Source of the DNA: Anticarsia gemmatalis
Taxonomy: Eukaryota; Arthropoda; Insecta; Lepidoptera; Erebidae
NCBI RefSeq assembly: GCF_050436995.1
Contig: NC_134745.1
Location: 6,262,001-6,326,000, forward strand
Direction: 5' to 3'
Length of the DNA stretch: 64,000 bases
The position numbers and the translations under genes are program-made. Positions 13,301 through 26,173 of this stretch are shown one piece after another; position 1 is the stretch's first letter, and each line of letters begins with the position of its first letter. The notes below the pieces were generated by a model. That model had not been told where the DNA came from. It made no database searches and worked only from the letters and a program-made list of their open reading frames with translations.

Positions 13301-16300
13301 ACATAAAATTCCTTAAAATCGTCAATGTTTTAGTAACAACACAATATTTCGATTACTGAGAATAACAATGCGATGTACAATCATATGTATAAGAGTGGTG
13401 GGTTGAGTCAGCCATGTGTTGGCGACGTGCCAGCTGGCACCCGTCGGACGAGAGCTAATGCCCTAATGAATGCGTTGTTTTTCTAATGCGACTAAATGTT
13501 CGGAGGAATAAGTGGCTGTAAAAGTATTTAACTGTTAATGAGATATGAGTTATTGCAAAGTCTAACTTTTTGTGCACGTGATTATTACATTCCAAGCTAG
13601 TCTGGACTTCAGATTAAGCGCAATGCGTGTGTATATTTCTTATATGTAGGTGATTGATGAAAAGTGTCTTGTAGGTGTGGTAATTTAATAAAATAGAATT
13701 CCGTTTTTAATCTCGCCGTGTGGGTACTGGTACTGATCGTCTGTGTATGTAGCATGTGTAATAACTGATTTTGATGACCAAAATATAAATAGGATGTACC
13801 TCCTCCTCAGCATTACGTAGTTGTTCTCGGAGGTCAGCCTCTCGTTCCAATGAGTCCTGAAGGTCTCGGAGTAACTGGGCTGGGTCCTCCTGACTTCCAC
13901 CCCGGGTTAGAGATGAACGCGACACTTTCTGTAGAAGAAGCATCCAAATTATTAACAACAGTAAAGCCCTTCTCCCATTACGATACGCCCGCGCGACTCT
14001 AGTCTCGGAGACTAGTCGCCACGAAGTATCTCACATACATTTGTATGGAGACTCTCACATTACGATACTGGTATTCTACGCGTTCGCGACTAGTCTCGCG
14101 ATACCCGCCGTGTTGGTCGCTTGTGCGTCGCGTCTCGCGTAGACATGCGCTTTAACATGTTCGGGAGCGGATTGAACATGGAATCATTCATTTCCTAATT
14201 GGAACTATGTTCAGGAAACATGTTCGCGGAACTATATAGTTCCACCACGTTTCAAGTTTGACAGAATCTAACATTTGATATTATAGGTAGTTCCTCAGTT
14301 CCTCACAGCTCCTAGGTGCTATAGAAACTGTGAGAAATTGAGAACTGCTTTATAGTTTATACATTATTTGTTACTGTATAAATGTAGACAAAAATATCCC
14401 TTGATTTACCTTCATACTTTACACAGGCTTAGGACTGTCAACCAAGAGATAAAATATAAAAAAATATGCAATCTACAGTTTAGACTTTCCTACGATTTTA
14501 TTACCTATAATAATATGTATAGATTGAAAACGGCTCAAGATGCAAGTAGGACTCTTTAGACATTCGGTAAAAAGATAAAAATTTCTTATCATCGTGTTGT
14601 AGTTCTTGTGCGGCTACAAAAACTCTACAATTTATGTTTCTTTAAATATATGGATGAATCCAGTATTTTCTACTCTTGCGTTGACGTCTTCTATTTCAAT
14701 AAACCAAAAAAACTTCAAGAGCTTCATCGTCACTGGAGTCGCTCGACATAACGTCAGTCTACAAAAAACGAGTTTGCACAAATGATGAATTTAGTAACTT
14801 TTAAGTTGCATAATATGCGAGCATCGGGTAGCGAACATGTATCCAACTAGTATTATACTCGAGTATCGTACCCTACAAGTATCGTAATGGGAGAAGGGCC
14901 TAACTCTTGCGCTAAAATTGATTTGTGGTAACAATAGACTTCGTGGATGTACAAGTTACGAAAACCAAATATCTACAAATCAATCTTAATATACGTCATG
15001 ACAATATTATGCAACTTATAGGTACCAAAATCAAACGCAACAAAAATAAATATAAATTTACCCCATCAGTAAGTTGGTTCTTCTTAACATTAGAGGCCGG
15101 TGCTCCCGGCGTGGCGGGTAACTTGGTGTTGGCTTCAGCCAGCTCCCGTTGTAACCTCAACGCCACCTCGGTCGACCGCGCCACTTCTTGCTCCAACTCT
15201 TTGATGCGATTCTCACGTTTCAAGCCTTCTTGACCGCCGACTATCTGTAGCATAATACGTACAGGTTTAGAACACGAAGAAAGACCTGCTTTTATACAAA
15301 TTGTAGAATATTTAGATGACGTACAAAAAAGGGTAAACATTGGTACCTAAGGAAGTGCTTCTTGAATTAGAGTTTTGATGTTTGATGATGTACCTAATTC
15401 GTCTGTTCTGTTAGTTCGTACTACGATATTCAGTAAGAATTTTAAGCTAGAATATGCGTAACTTTCTATGCAGACTATGTATGTGTCTATCATACCTGAG
15501 GCACAAATTTATTTCCAAGTTGGATTAGATAAGCGTAATAGATCATTACCTCTAAAAGTTTCTTCTCGTGTTCAGCTTTCTCCTGTTCAAGTTGCTCGGC
15601 TTTCCTTTCAGTCTTTTTTAACTTAAACGATAAAACTCTACAATTCTTTATTGTCTGCTCTAATTCCCTTCTTAATGACGAGTATTCATCGGCTTGGTCC
15701 TCCCTGGGAAAAAGTAAAATCTATTAGACTACAACCTATTGCTTTACAAAAGAGTCTACCTATTGATTTTTTTTCTGGACAGTTCCATACCAGACCAAAG
15801 GACGCCACTTGTTACGATCCTAACAAACTTCCCTTGCCTCATTCACATCCATACATCATGTTTACTGGGCCGCTGGTTACGAGTATATCAGAATAATTTC
15901 TAGTAGAAAAGCAAATGTTAGCCTGGATGTCGAACCCATTTTACACTCCGTAGTAAAACATTAGACTATTTGAGTTATTAATTAACAAAAGATATTAACG
16001 AATTGCACTAATTGACTTGCTCCTGAAAAACAACAAGGTCAATACTTTGATAACGTTCACAGCCAAAACTATTTTGGCTGCACTCATAGACATTGGTTCA
16101 ATGAACTCATTTTTCTGTAATAACGCTATAATGCGACCTATCTATTGAGTATGTAAACAACGTGTAAATAGTTGAAAACGGAGTATAAATAGGAATTTTA
16201 AAAGTCTATCGCGGTATGACACGAAATGAAAGTGAAAAGCCAGTCGTTGGTCGTTGTACTTTTAGTTGCAAATCAATGGCCAGTTTAAATTACTTATATG

Positions 16301-19300
16301 AGGTTTAAGGCGTAGGCAGCGTAGGAACGTAGTGTCGAATTTTCTTGATACTGACAGTGTATTTCCTAGTATACCAGCCAGAATTTTTATTTGAATTTAT
16401 AACTATCACAAGATTAACCATATCATTTAAATGTAGGTATTATTGTGCAACTTTAAATTATCTAGAAATGTTTTACACACTACATAAACACTACTTCGTT
16501 TCTCTAAAACGAGTATTATTTTTTGCACAAAACGTTTTTGTGAAAAAGTGGGTACTCTAGTGAGTAAAAAGCATTGTAAAAGTGATTTTGGTTAGCGTGT
16601 GTGTATCAGTGCATGAATGTTATGACATTAATGTTATGCAATGTTTCACTCAGTTGACTTGCAGTCGTAGACCGTAATTGAATACAAAAAATATATCTTC
16701 ATTTGAAAAATGACAATGGATTCTTTTTAAAACCGGTAAAACAGGGTTACTTTTGAACGCAGGGGTTAAAATGGAAAGAAATGGGCATGTTTAACGTCAA
16801 TTACTCTATTTGAAATGCTACAATTTCATTCATGATGATATTTACTACCAAAAACTGGAAAACTGAACTCGTCGCTAGCTTTTTACGCGAGCTATTTACT
16901 TGATTTCTATAATCAAATTAGCCCCAATTATGTACATGTATTTCATTGGTTATTACCTGAAGTTGTCCTGCATTTCCTCGATTTCCTCTTCGAGGTCCCG
17001 CAGTTCTTTCTTCATATCTTCGTTCTCGTCCATCAGCTCCTCGCACAAGGTTTCCGCGGCTAATAGTTTCGCTCGAAGCTGTTCTATCTGCCGTGCTTGC
17101 GCTTCTACTGATGGCCGAGACTGGAAACCAAAAAGCAATTAATAAATGAGCATTTAAATACTTATGGAAGAATTCCTAGTTCGTTACCGTACCTCACATT
17201 TTTTCATAGATAAGAGTTTGCAAAAGGTGTTAAAATACGATGTATTTTACAAGCTTACATACATACTAATTCACGTATTGTTCCCCTAGGGGAAAGAATA
17301 TAACTTTAGAAGCTTATTAGAGCGAATCGCCATCGCATTAAATTTCATTACTCTCATCCACAAAATCCTTTGATTTTGAACCAGCGTCATTGCACCAACT
17401 TTACAGAGCAGACCAAGAATACGTTATTTTATTAACGCTCACCTCAAGTTCACTCTCAACTTCCCTAATCTTCAGCGTGAGATGTTTCTTCTCGTCCTTG
17501 AGGTCTTCGTTCTGTGACGTCAGCTCGTTGACCTTCTGCTGCAGTTTGAGAACCTCTGACGATCGTCCCGTGCTGTACTTGTTCACTGTGTCGATGTTCG
17601 CCAGCCTTCGTAGCAGAATATCACTCTTCTCTTTTTCTACCCTCTCACAGCGTCTTCTAAGAGTTTCCATTTCTTGCTTCAAACTTTCTATTTGCTCCTG
17701 AAAGAAGATGTGTTATTCTTTAGTATTATTTCTTTATTTTTAAGCAATTGATGAGACAGGATCGCAAAAAAATGGTATAGATGAGAGGTCTATACTCGAC
17801 CGTGGTTAGAAATGGGCTGAATAGATGAAAGATAGATAGACGTGTATTTATGTTATTCCTGTACAGATTGAACAACTAACTTCTAGAAAGCATTTGTATT
17901 GTTATCTAATATGATAGAAGATGGTGGGTTTCTGGATTCCTACTTTCAAGTACTTAATGTTCATTTGAAACAATGACAATATAAGAAATGTAGACACAAA
18001 TGCTTGTGTAGTTGTAGCAGAAAATGTGGATATGTCGTGTTTCTCACCTGATACTCCTTAACATTGACATCGACGAGTGTAGTTTCGGTGGTGACGGTGC
18101 CAGCGGTGCTAGTGTCGTCATCCGACTCATCTTTCTCTTTGGAAGGTCCACCCCGCGCGGGTGGCTTGGAGCTTGCCGATGAATTGCGGGAATTCTTCAC
18201 CTGGAACAATGCAGTTCGTCATTGCATGAAAAACTGTTGAACAGTTGCGTAGAAAAAAGTATTTGAGTTCGATAGATATTTAGTTAAGTAAAGTAAACAG
18301 GTAAAACTTTAATCTCGGTCTGCACGAAAAGATAAAAAATAGGCTAATAGGATAGTTTGTTAATCACCTGCATCATAAAGTTAACATCGTCTTTTGTTGA
18401 AGTTCTGTCTTCTTTCGCCCGAACAGTCTTTTCTTCTTGCTGAACTTCTTTACTTCTAGATAAACTTCTCTTTTCCCTCTCTTTTTCTATACTTGATTCC
18501 TTTTCAAAACTATTTTGAGATTTTAGTAACTGCATCTGTAAATTGGCATGTGAATTCTGAGTATCCGTATCAGTATTGGCTATTTAAACAGAAAAAATAT
18601 TACAGCGAATCTTTTTTCATTTGGTTCTTAGAAATCCGTTAAATAATCAGACAAACAAACTCCACGTCTTGAAAATTTATCGTATAATAGACTTTGAACC
18701 TGTGATTAATCGAATCCCAACATGTTACGGAAACAGCGGCGTTATCTGGCAATAATTTATATTTAGTTATATATAAGGTATTTGAAGGAGTGAAAACAAA
18801 TAATAGGTCATTTCCTCAATTAATTATCACGCTTGCGCATTGCCAAGCACTAACTTCCATGGTGACCTTTTATGTTTATTTTGAGCAACGCATCGCAAAT
18901 AGTTCGGTAGAAAGCAATCAGTAGACGGCTCTATCTGTTTGACCCACTTATTCTTCACACGCTCGCCTATGAATCCAAGGTGAAGACAATAGTGTTACTA
19001 TTTGGTCAGTTCATTATTAGAAACACGCTATAGTTTATGATGTTTTAGAAAAATACAAAAGACTGTGTGTAGAACTCGATGTACGGTGCACGGTTAGAAA
19101 TTATATGAGCTAAGTAATGAATCGCATACACATTTTCCTTTCAATGTTATTTTATAGAGGTCCTAAATCTTGATGTAGTTGTTCCCTGGATTTATTCACT
19201 AATCATTGAACAACTAAGAATATTATTATGATGGTATGGTTAATTATATTAAGATGAATTACTTGTCCTATTGAGCGCTCGGGTGCTCGCACTACCTTGG

Positions 19301-22300
19301 CGCCTCCGTTTACAAAACCATGCCAGACTTAACCGATCATGCCTACGCACAATACTTCGGCGCCCCCCAGGATCCGGCGCCCAGCTATACGGCACCCCAG
19401 GGTAGGGCTGCCCCTGATTCATAATCATTATAATCATACAGGTATAGATACGTGAACATTACTCTAAAGAAAAGTAGGTATAGATTGACATCCAGTGACT
19501 ACAACACCCAGAGGACTAATTACGACCTGTGACAAAATAATTCTTCAACTTAAACTTACATTATTTCTACTGCATAATGTCTTAAAAGATTGGTCTCTTT
19601 ATTGGCGCTTTGTTTACCTTTCGCACGCGTTCTGCAAGCGAGTCGCCTTTGCTTATGGTGATTTGTGTTTGCACCGCAGCCGCCGGCGGAGGAGATGGTG
19701 ATGGTCGTCGCAACGTCACCGTATCTGATAAAAAACGAATGAGCAACAAGAATAAAGTATAAGTTAGGCGGCTAGCAGACTAACACTTAGAGCTTTTGCG
19801 GGCTTTTTATCATAATCTGCTAATACTATTGTGTTTCTTGAGTGATAGTAAAATTTTTGTCGAAGGTTGAACACATGTGCCCTTTCTATAATATTTGTTC
19901 CAAGGTTGCCTCAAAATTGCACGACATTGAGGTACAGAATACGAATTTTGGAACTGAGTAACATACTAATGAGTGTCATTATATACCAGTCGTATTATTT
20001 TGCCCCGTATCTAACGACGGCAGAGGTCCTGTAAGCCGTCGTTTGGGCAGTTTCAGACTGACGGTGACTGCGTTCGTGCTATCGGTCTCGTTGGCCCCCA
20101 GGTCCGGCGTCGACGTCCACGATGCACTGGTTCTGTTGAACCCTAAATACAGAAAAAAGTATTTTTACGTCTGTAATAATAGGATCCTAATGTAAACGGG
20201 TAATTTCTTTTTTGATATTTTTACCGTAACAGTAGGTAGTCCCGGAAATATGATTTTGTGTAAAAGCACCTCTAAGTTATGTTGTATATAAATATTATTT
20301 TATCGCTTGTTTAGTTGTAGATGTTTATTAGTTATTGAAACTTATAAAATTTCTTGTTAAGTATGTAAAATCGAAGAACAGTATCTTATAATAAGTAGAG
20401 AGTAGAGGTACCGAATATACTAACAACATTTTCTCCAAAGACGTTTTCTACATCGTAAAACAAGTGGTTAATAGACCTACAAAAGAGAAATTCGTGTCTC
20501 GCGGTAGATACAGAAAAAAAGCGTAAGAAACAGCTGCTATTTAGACCGCTTTGTTATGATCATCAATATGTTTAATGTCTATCAAATAACAATACAAAGT
20601 TATTAAACCAGTTCCACTGCCGTCTTCACTAGAGCATAATAAAATCTGACGACAGCTACAAAATTATTCTCGTGTTTATTACCTATTCGCAACAATTCAC
20701 ACTGTGAATGTCATGGAAACTAATTTTAGATTTCATTTGTTATACCGCTATTTATTGGCTACTGTCACGATAGACTCAACATTTCTCGAACTTTGAAAGA
20801 ATGTGGACAAGCTATCGTCTTTTATGAATCGTGTTTTTAATTCTTACTACCAAAAATGTTAAGTAAATGTGATTAAATTAGCTTCGGCATTTATAAAAAT
20901 GGTGACGCGTGGGTGTTTGACTCTTAAATTAAGATCTACAATGTATGATTAAAATAATACAGGTGGATCGTTATGGCGTTGGCTCAAGTTCGCAGATGAG
21001 CTTGAGTCTGAATGCTCGTATGTTATCGACGAACAAAGAAGGTGGGCAGAAAAATCTATATTTTTGGGTGTTTGTGACTTTTGTTTCAGGTACAGCTATG
21101 ATTCTTATGTTCTTAGTCATCATGCATTCCCCTATTTTCCCCAAGTTTCTATCATTTATCGGAGGTACATTTTTTATAGTTATAGCCCTTTCTCTCGTAC
21201 AAACTTTTACGTAACAAAATGAATGGCTAACAGCAGTGAAGAATACTTAGTACTACAATAGATAATAGCCATGTACATAACAGGTTAGGTCATGTGTATT
21301 ATGTGTAATATTCCCAGTAATTAGATGCGCTAGCACACAACAATATAGTGAGGTGCAACGCAACGTGCCATTATTAATCTCCTATGTCATTTGTACAGGT
21401 ACATGATTGTCGAAATGACTTGTTTGACATTGAGGTAAAATTATTTATGGATATTATCAAGGTTAGAAGTTTTGTTATTTTATAATTTTTACGGTTTTTT
21501 CAGGACATTATTGGAACAAGAGTTAATAAATAATGTAGATAAACCGTATAGAAGAAAAGGCAATAAGCGATCTCTAATGCCTTATTAGAAGTTTATGAAT
21601 GATGCATTCTAAGGAATAAGATTTTAAAAAGATATCTAGGTAAGTGTTTTGACGAATTGCTGTTGACATTCACTGTTTTCTTGATCATGTGGAATTAACA
21701 TGTAGGTACACACTTAAAAGGGAATGTAGAAACAGGCTAGACAAGCTTCTATATAGAAGTGGCTACAGAAAGTTATGAACCTTATAGCGAAAACAGGATA
21801 GATAGTTATTATTCAAAACTGGAAAGTTATGTCTAATACGGTGCTTAACTAACTAAAGAGAAAATAGTAGAAAAAGCTGTAATAACGCGGGTCAACAAAC
21901 ACTTGGCCAACAACAATTGGACATAATGACGTTACAGCAGATAAAGGCGAATTATTTTCTGTTTTGTCAAGCTTTTTCTTCGCCTAATCGTATCCAGACA
22001 CTGCTGAATATAATTTCTATTGTGTAGGAACTAATTCTATGATACAACGTGTTGCTAACGCGATGCATTTGGCAAAGGTAACGGAAAGATTGTGTCCAAA
22101 TAAGATTTATAACCGGCAGCGGAGTAATGTAATTATTTACTTGCAAGACCGCCCGGTTAATGGCTGCGTAGGTCTAGTGCGGATAATATTATGTTAGTGC
22201 AGGGATGCCATTAGCAATTAGATGATTTTTAATACATTTTTGTTTCTAAAATACATTTTTGTTTCTAAGAAGGCATGGATGGGATATGCTGGACATGCTC

Positions 22301-25300
22301 TCTTTACTTATTGTGGGCTCAACCCACAGACTTGTCACGGATTCAGGGGTCATTCTTGTTTGGTTTGTGTTTTTATAATCCGAGATGTTATAAATATTTT
22401 ACATATTCGCAAATTCGGTTGTATGTTCGCAATTTCCTTAGAAACTAAGGATTTAATTTGGATGGGGTTAAAATAAGAGAAAAAAAAAACTGAAATCGTT
22501 AGATAAAATAAGTAAATAAATAGTTTTGACACTTACCCGTGGAGAAGGCGTCTTTCTTGGGTTCGATTGAGCTAAGGTTCGTGCTTGACGCCCAGCCTCG
22601 GCCGACCTTCTCCACTTCCACGCCATTATCCTCATCACGACTTCTGTTTACACAAAGAAACTGTTTTAACAACTCATAGGGGAAGGCACACGTTCGATAA
22701 ATAAGTAAGAATAATAATTGTGATCTGTTACTCTTCTATATCGTGCTATTGCTATTCTACATGCACAGTAGAATCGATATCTCTACCGAGCATTAAGTGT
22801 AGATAGAAGGATAGGGCGAAGTGGAGGAAAGGTGTAAGGAAGGCTGACCCCCCAACCATGTGGGACAAATAGCCAGAAAGAGAGAGAGAGAGAGAGAGAG
22901 ATGATACCAAACCTCTTTGGATTTCACGATTCTTTCAATATTGCTCGTGACATTCGTGACGATAAATACGGTATGTCTAATCTTAGTTTAGGCAAATCCG
23001 AAGTTCGAAATGTGTTATCAGCCTAAAAACACAATTTAATAAAGATATTTTAGGAATAGGAGGATCATAAATAAGTAAACCAATGTTTTCATATTCTTAT
23101 TTCATATCAAAGTAACCACACCCTTCTACTTGAATAAGCTGAAGAGACTGTTTATACGTATGTCCGAACAAGCCAATTTCAGGAACTACGTGGATACTAG
23201 TTGATTTGGAAAATTAATTCATTAATAGGAAGTTACATTATTCCAAGTTGCAATAGGCTACATTTTATCAATTTTACGAACAAAGTTGCATCATATTTTA
23301 TACGATGAACGACGAAAAAAAAGCTCATCATCATAAAAACATTACCCTATTACGTGAATTCAAACGGCAAAAAGTGGATAATACTTATGTATTATCCGAT
23401 TCCACATTTGCTAATTGTCATTGTATGTGTAATTCGTGAATGCAAATATGCGGTATTTAATCTGTTGCAGTCAAAAGGAAGTTCCGTAATATTTGCCAGA
23501 CTATTTTTAACTTGTTTGCATATTATTATGTTGACTGCGTTTAGCTTTAGATCATTATGTGGGCAGATGTGCATGATACACGTCTGTTGTCCTTCGGTGG
23601 ATAAAGTCGTCAGCTTGCACGGTACCTAAGTACCTACCTATATAATTAAACTGAATAAGTGAATGTTTCTAAAAGTACAAACATAAGTAAATTGAAAGCA
23701 TCAGTCGGTTCATAGGCATCTCAAAAGATTCTAGAGTCTGGCGTTTCTCCGAATCACTCTTGTTGCTGTTTCATGGTGATAAAACTAGACTGAGCTGTTT
23801 TGCCACTTGACGCCATACATAACGATTCCGATTTGATGAGATGCCTACTTACGTACGTAGACGTACTATTAGTTAGAACTATAATGTAGGAGTGCACGTA
23901 CAAACGAGGCGGCTTGCGTCAAACTTTAACGTTACGGGCGCAGCACAAACAATCCACAAAAACGTTCAGGAATTTGGAATCATGCCATCGCTTTTTTTGT
24001 TTAAAGATTAGAAATAATTAGGGACAGGTAGTAAATTTAAATATCCGAGACTGTCATTACTTATAGGTCATGGTTATTCATAAAAATATGTTTTTTATGG
24101 AAAGCGTAAACTTTATTGGCATCTGCGAAGATTTAAATGCAGGATTTCGTGAGTCATCTTCATTGACAGTGTAGCAGTTTACTGTCCGATACGGGGCTCC
24201 CACGGGTAAAATGTGACACAATATCCTAGTTTGGCAAACGTCTTTGAACGACGAGTAGAAAACATAGTATGAGTGTACACTGTACACCTAGCATGGTTAA
24301 CGCTACCGGTCCAGTCCAACAGAAACCCTTGCTCGGAACTAACGGTAAGGTATGGAAAAGTTCTATTATTAGCTTGAAAGCACGGCCGTGATTCCAATAT
24401 TGTAACATCTGTATGTGCATCAAGATTATACAGAATTATGCTTACATTATTGAGTGAATGCGTGGTCGTAATCTCCGCTATGTATTTTACTGCACACTAA
24501 TTTTATGACTGCCTGCTCGATTGGGTTATGGCAATTGGAATTTCTTCCTACTTACTCCATAACTACTATAATAACTTTTAGATTTAATTATGAATATTGT
24601 TATTACAACGTAAAAGCTCTAATGCCATTATAGAATTTTATCTTTACCTCGCTTAGATCAAAAGCTACTCATAAGGTAGATAGATAACTGTGAACCTTGT
24701 CAGTATCTAATAAGAAAGTAAGTTGGTATCTGAATGTGGTTTTGTAAGACAGGTCTCAGTGCTTTTACAACACGATAACAAGAAAGTAACTTTTTATCGC
24801 TTTTCATGTCAAGATTACTATACAACGGGAATATTGTAGTTAGTAAAATTATGCCTCTTATACTTACAATAGGTAGTAAGTACCTATATTTCTTTTATTT
24901 CTAAAAGGGCTGGTCCTTTATGTTGTCCTTTTGTATTTGAGATAAGAATTAAATTCGATTGATGCACTTGGACAATACAAGCTAGAAAGCAATTGAAAGC
25001 CCTTGGAACACATATTAAAGGGAAGTTTTCAGCACGTTCCAGAACATTCTAAAAGCTTTTAAGGTTTGGTCTTTTCGCTCCCATTTTATTCCAGAATTTA
25101 GTCATGGTAAATAATTTTATTGATAATATTATGACTGCACATTGATTGTGAAATTAAATGTAAATTTTTAAAACTGACTTTATTTTAAAGGCGTCAACGT
25201 TTAAAGTTCTAAAGGCCTTGGCTCCTTTACTTGCATACAAGGACAGTTTAACCTAACTGATAGACAAACTGGCAGCTGATAAAGATATGAAAATATCCGA

Positions 25301-26173
25301 CTAAGTTCTTCTGATAACCTAACCAAAACGTAAGTTAGTATTTAAAAGTAGTGAACCCAATCTTAATCCTTATAAAATATGTCTGGATATCATAATATCT
25401 ATTCCAACACCTAGAAGTAAACTGGTGAATGTAAATCCTTATGTACACCGACCATGTTTAATCGTTTGCCTAAGTTGTTGACAGTCAGGTATAATTGGAA
25501 ACATCGTTCATCTTATACTTATCTACATAGTAAGTATGTGTAGGTACCTACAGGTGCCTTACATTTTCAGTAGCGAGCACCTGCTGATCAAACGACGATC
25601 GATGTAAATATTGGCAATCAATCAGAATCAGAACGCATTTGCATCGGCTGCATTGGAAAGGGTCGAGTAGATGAGTCATGCTGCTCAAAAAATACTACTT
25701 ATAGCTCCCTATAATTTCAGAATAGATGATGTGTCCTGTATTCATCCATTCAGCTCTTCCTTTTGTTCTGTTATGCTATGTATCAATAATGTATCTATGT
25801 TATATATTTTCTTTACTAAGTAATTGATCATTATTTATTTATAATTTTCATATAGCCCATTTCCATTTCTAACTTAATTTGCTTATCTTTCTCATCACCT
25901 AGATAAGTAGATTAACTAAAGTAAAATCAATAAGAAGCGTGACAGTAAGTAAGTAGTTGGTAGACACTTAGACACTGACCGTGACGACGGCGTGTTCCAC
26001 GTGGAGAGGCTGGGGGTGGACGCGGTAAAGTCATCCTCTTTCTTGCGGACCGTCCCGCCGTGTTCCTTGTAGTCGCGGAAGCAACGCTTGCAACGCGTCG
26101 GCCACCGCACCTGCGGGTGGAAGCCCAGCGGACACAGCGGGTCGCCCTTCGCCAGAGGATACAAGTGATGCAT
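4375..26173 (-). CDS. SOGA/MTCL-family giant coiled-coil protein, 42 coding exons
   Basis: Probable microtubule-crosslinking/SOGA orthologue; the vertebrate family organises Golgi and cortical microtubules. Exons 5' to 3' (high to low): 26173-25980, 22643-22537, 20142-19987, 19724-19618, 18535-18368, 18200-18048, 17697-17443, 17120-16957, 15703-15550, 15244-15062, 13928-13800, cassette 13292-12552, 12390-12300, 11862-11750, 11655-11479, 11403-11279, 11201-11060, 10974-10735, 10655-10502, 10419-10096, 9965-9805, 9647-9522, 9419-9195, 8955-8638, 8565-8394, 8308-8182, 8094-7980, 7899-7741, 7652-7431, 7339-7208, 7136-6972, 6903-6748, 6671-6573, 6488-6336, 6255-6118, 5921-5767, 5676-5559, 5455-5349, 5253-5088, 4862-4762, 4683-4563, 4428-4375. 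All phases agree, giving 2,141 residues without the cassette and 2,388 with it. The family call rests on residues about 381-547 (CEELMDENEDMKKE, EEIEEMQDNFRED, KNCRVLSFKLKKTERKAE). Heptad coiled coil runs about 300-1830, followed by a Ser/Arg-rich tail with a basic KKKKKSIFGKLKKLTKSRS patch. The start is the first ATG of its frame; untranslated 5' exons are likely. Confidence 0.88.
4546..4683 (-). CDS. Possible alternative 3' end of the coiled-coil gene (intron retention)
   Basis: Penultimate exon 4683-4563 ends SSPAKP and splices at a GT donor (4562-4561) to the last exon 4428-4375, which encodes DVPRPASATPAAKRKGK. If the intron is retained, the frame runs five codons (VTFTL) to TAG at 4546. 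The two ends differ in charge: the spliced tail is basic and Pro/Ala-rich, the retained tail is neutral. Both are read directly; which is used is unknown. Confidence 0.35.
12552..13292 (-). CDS. Symmetric 741-bp cassette exon with Gln-Thr motif cluster (exon 12 of the coiled-coil gene)
   Basis: Phase 0 at both ends (acceptor ...CAAACAG before 13292, donor GTAAGA at 12551), 247 codons, so it can be included or skipped without a frameshift. Skipping joins NAEEE to ANNLRKTASR, a continuous coiled coil like that of vertebrate family members; inclusion inserts low-complexity sequence. The exon carries at least five QT[D/E/P] motifs (GCQTDT, MYTQTES, VIQTEF, FAQTDK, NVQTPT) plus ITQSP and ACTETI, and a Ser/Thr-Pro-rich end (PPLTPDKTPESRSP). 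TQT-type motifs are the kind bound by dynein light chain LC8. If the donor is not used, the frame stops at 12504, giving a truncated isoform. Confidence 0.75.
13965..14900. mobile_element. 936-bp non-autonomous DNA transposon, PIF/Harbinger-like (TAA target duplication)
   Basis: Lies in the intron between exons 15244-15062 and 13928-13800. Terminal inverted repeats of about 22 bp match at 21 positions: the left end starts AGCCCTTCTCCCATTACGAT and the right end is its complement, ending GAGAAGGGCC. Each end is flanked by TAA (13962-13964 and 14901-14903), as expected for TWA target duplications of PIF/Harbinger elements. The left 180 bp repeats ATTACGATAC and CGACTAGTCTCG subterminal motifs. 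No transposase frame was seen. Confidence 0.75.
15704..16956. other. Intron of the coiled-coil gene, no further gene seen
   Basis: 1.25 kb of AT-rich intron between exons 17120-16957 and 15703-15550. Open frames inside it lack codon bias or splice support. Confidence 0.6.
19250..19440 (-). repeat. GC-rich island in an intron, probable retroelement remnant
   Basis: About 190 bp far richer in G+C than the surrounding intron, with open reading on both strands (a 34-codon plus-strand frame from ATG at 19321 and a 62-codon minus-strand frame). It has no phase-compatible splice sites linking it to the host gene. The composition resembles fragments of non-LTR elements scattered in moth genomes, but the family cannot be named from this sequence. 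Confidence 0.3.
20143..22536. other. Intron 2 of the coiled-coil gene
   Basis: 2.4 kb intron. A plus-strand 89-codon frame (20945-21214) with a hydrophobic second half is present, but nothing else supports a gene. Otherwise plain AT-rich sequence. Confidence 0.5.
22820..22901. repeat. Short repeat remnant followed by (AG)n microsatellite
   Basis: GGAAGGCTGACCCCCCAACC and ATGTGGGACAAATAGCCAGA resemble a tail common in lepidopteran LINE debris. It runs straight into about 11 AG units at 22879-22901. Located in intron 1 of the coiled-coil gene. Confidence 0.45.
22902..25979. other. Remainder of intron 1 of the coiled-coil gene
   Basis: About 3.1 kb between the first coding exon and exon 2. Only short overlapping frames are seen (for example around 24080-24420), with no splice support, so no gene is called. 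Regulatory content cannot be judged from one sequence. Confidence 0.5.

Noticed and set aside
20945..21214. 89-codon hydrophobic plus-strand frame in an intron
   Set aside because: No splice links, no family match, and hydrophobic runs are expected in T-rich DNA.
24078..24423. Three overlapping minus-strand frames of 65-72 codons
   Set aside because: Overlap in several phases with no splice signals in phase with the host gene; no recognisable family.
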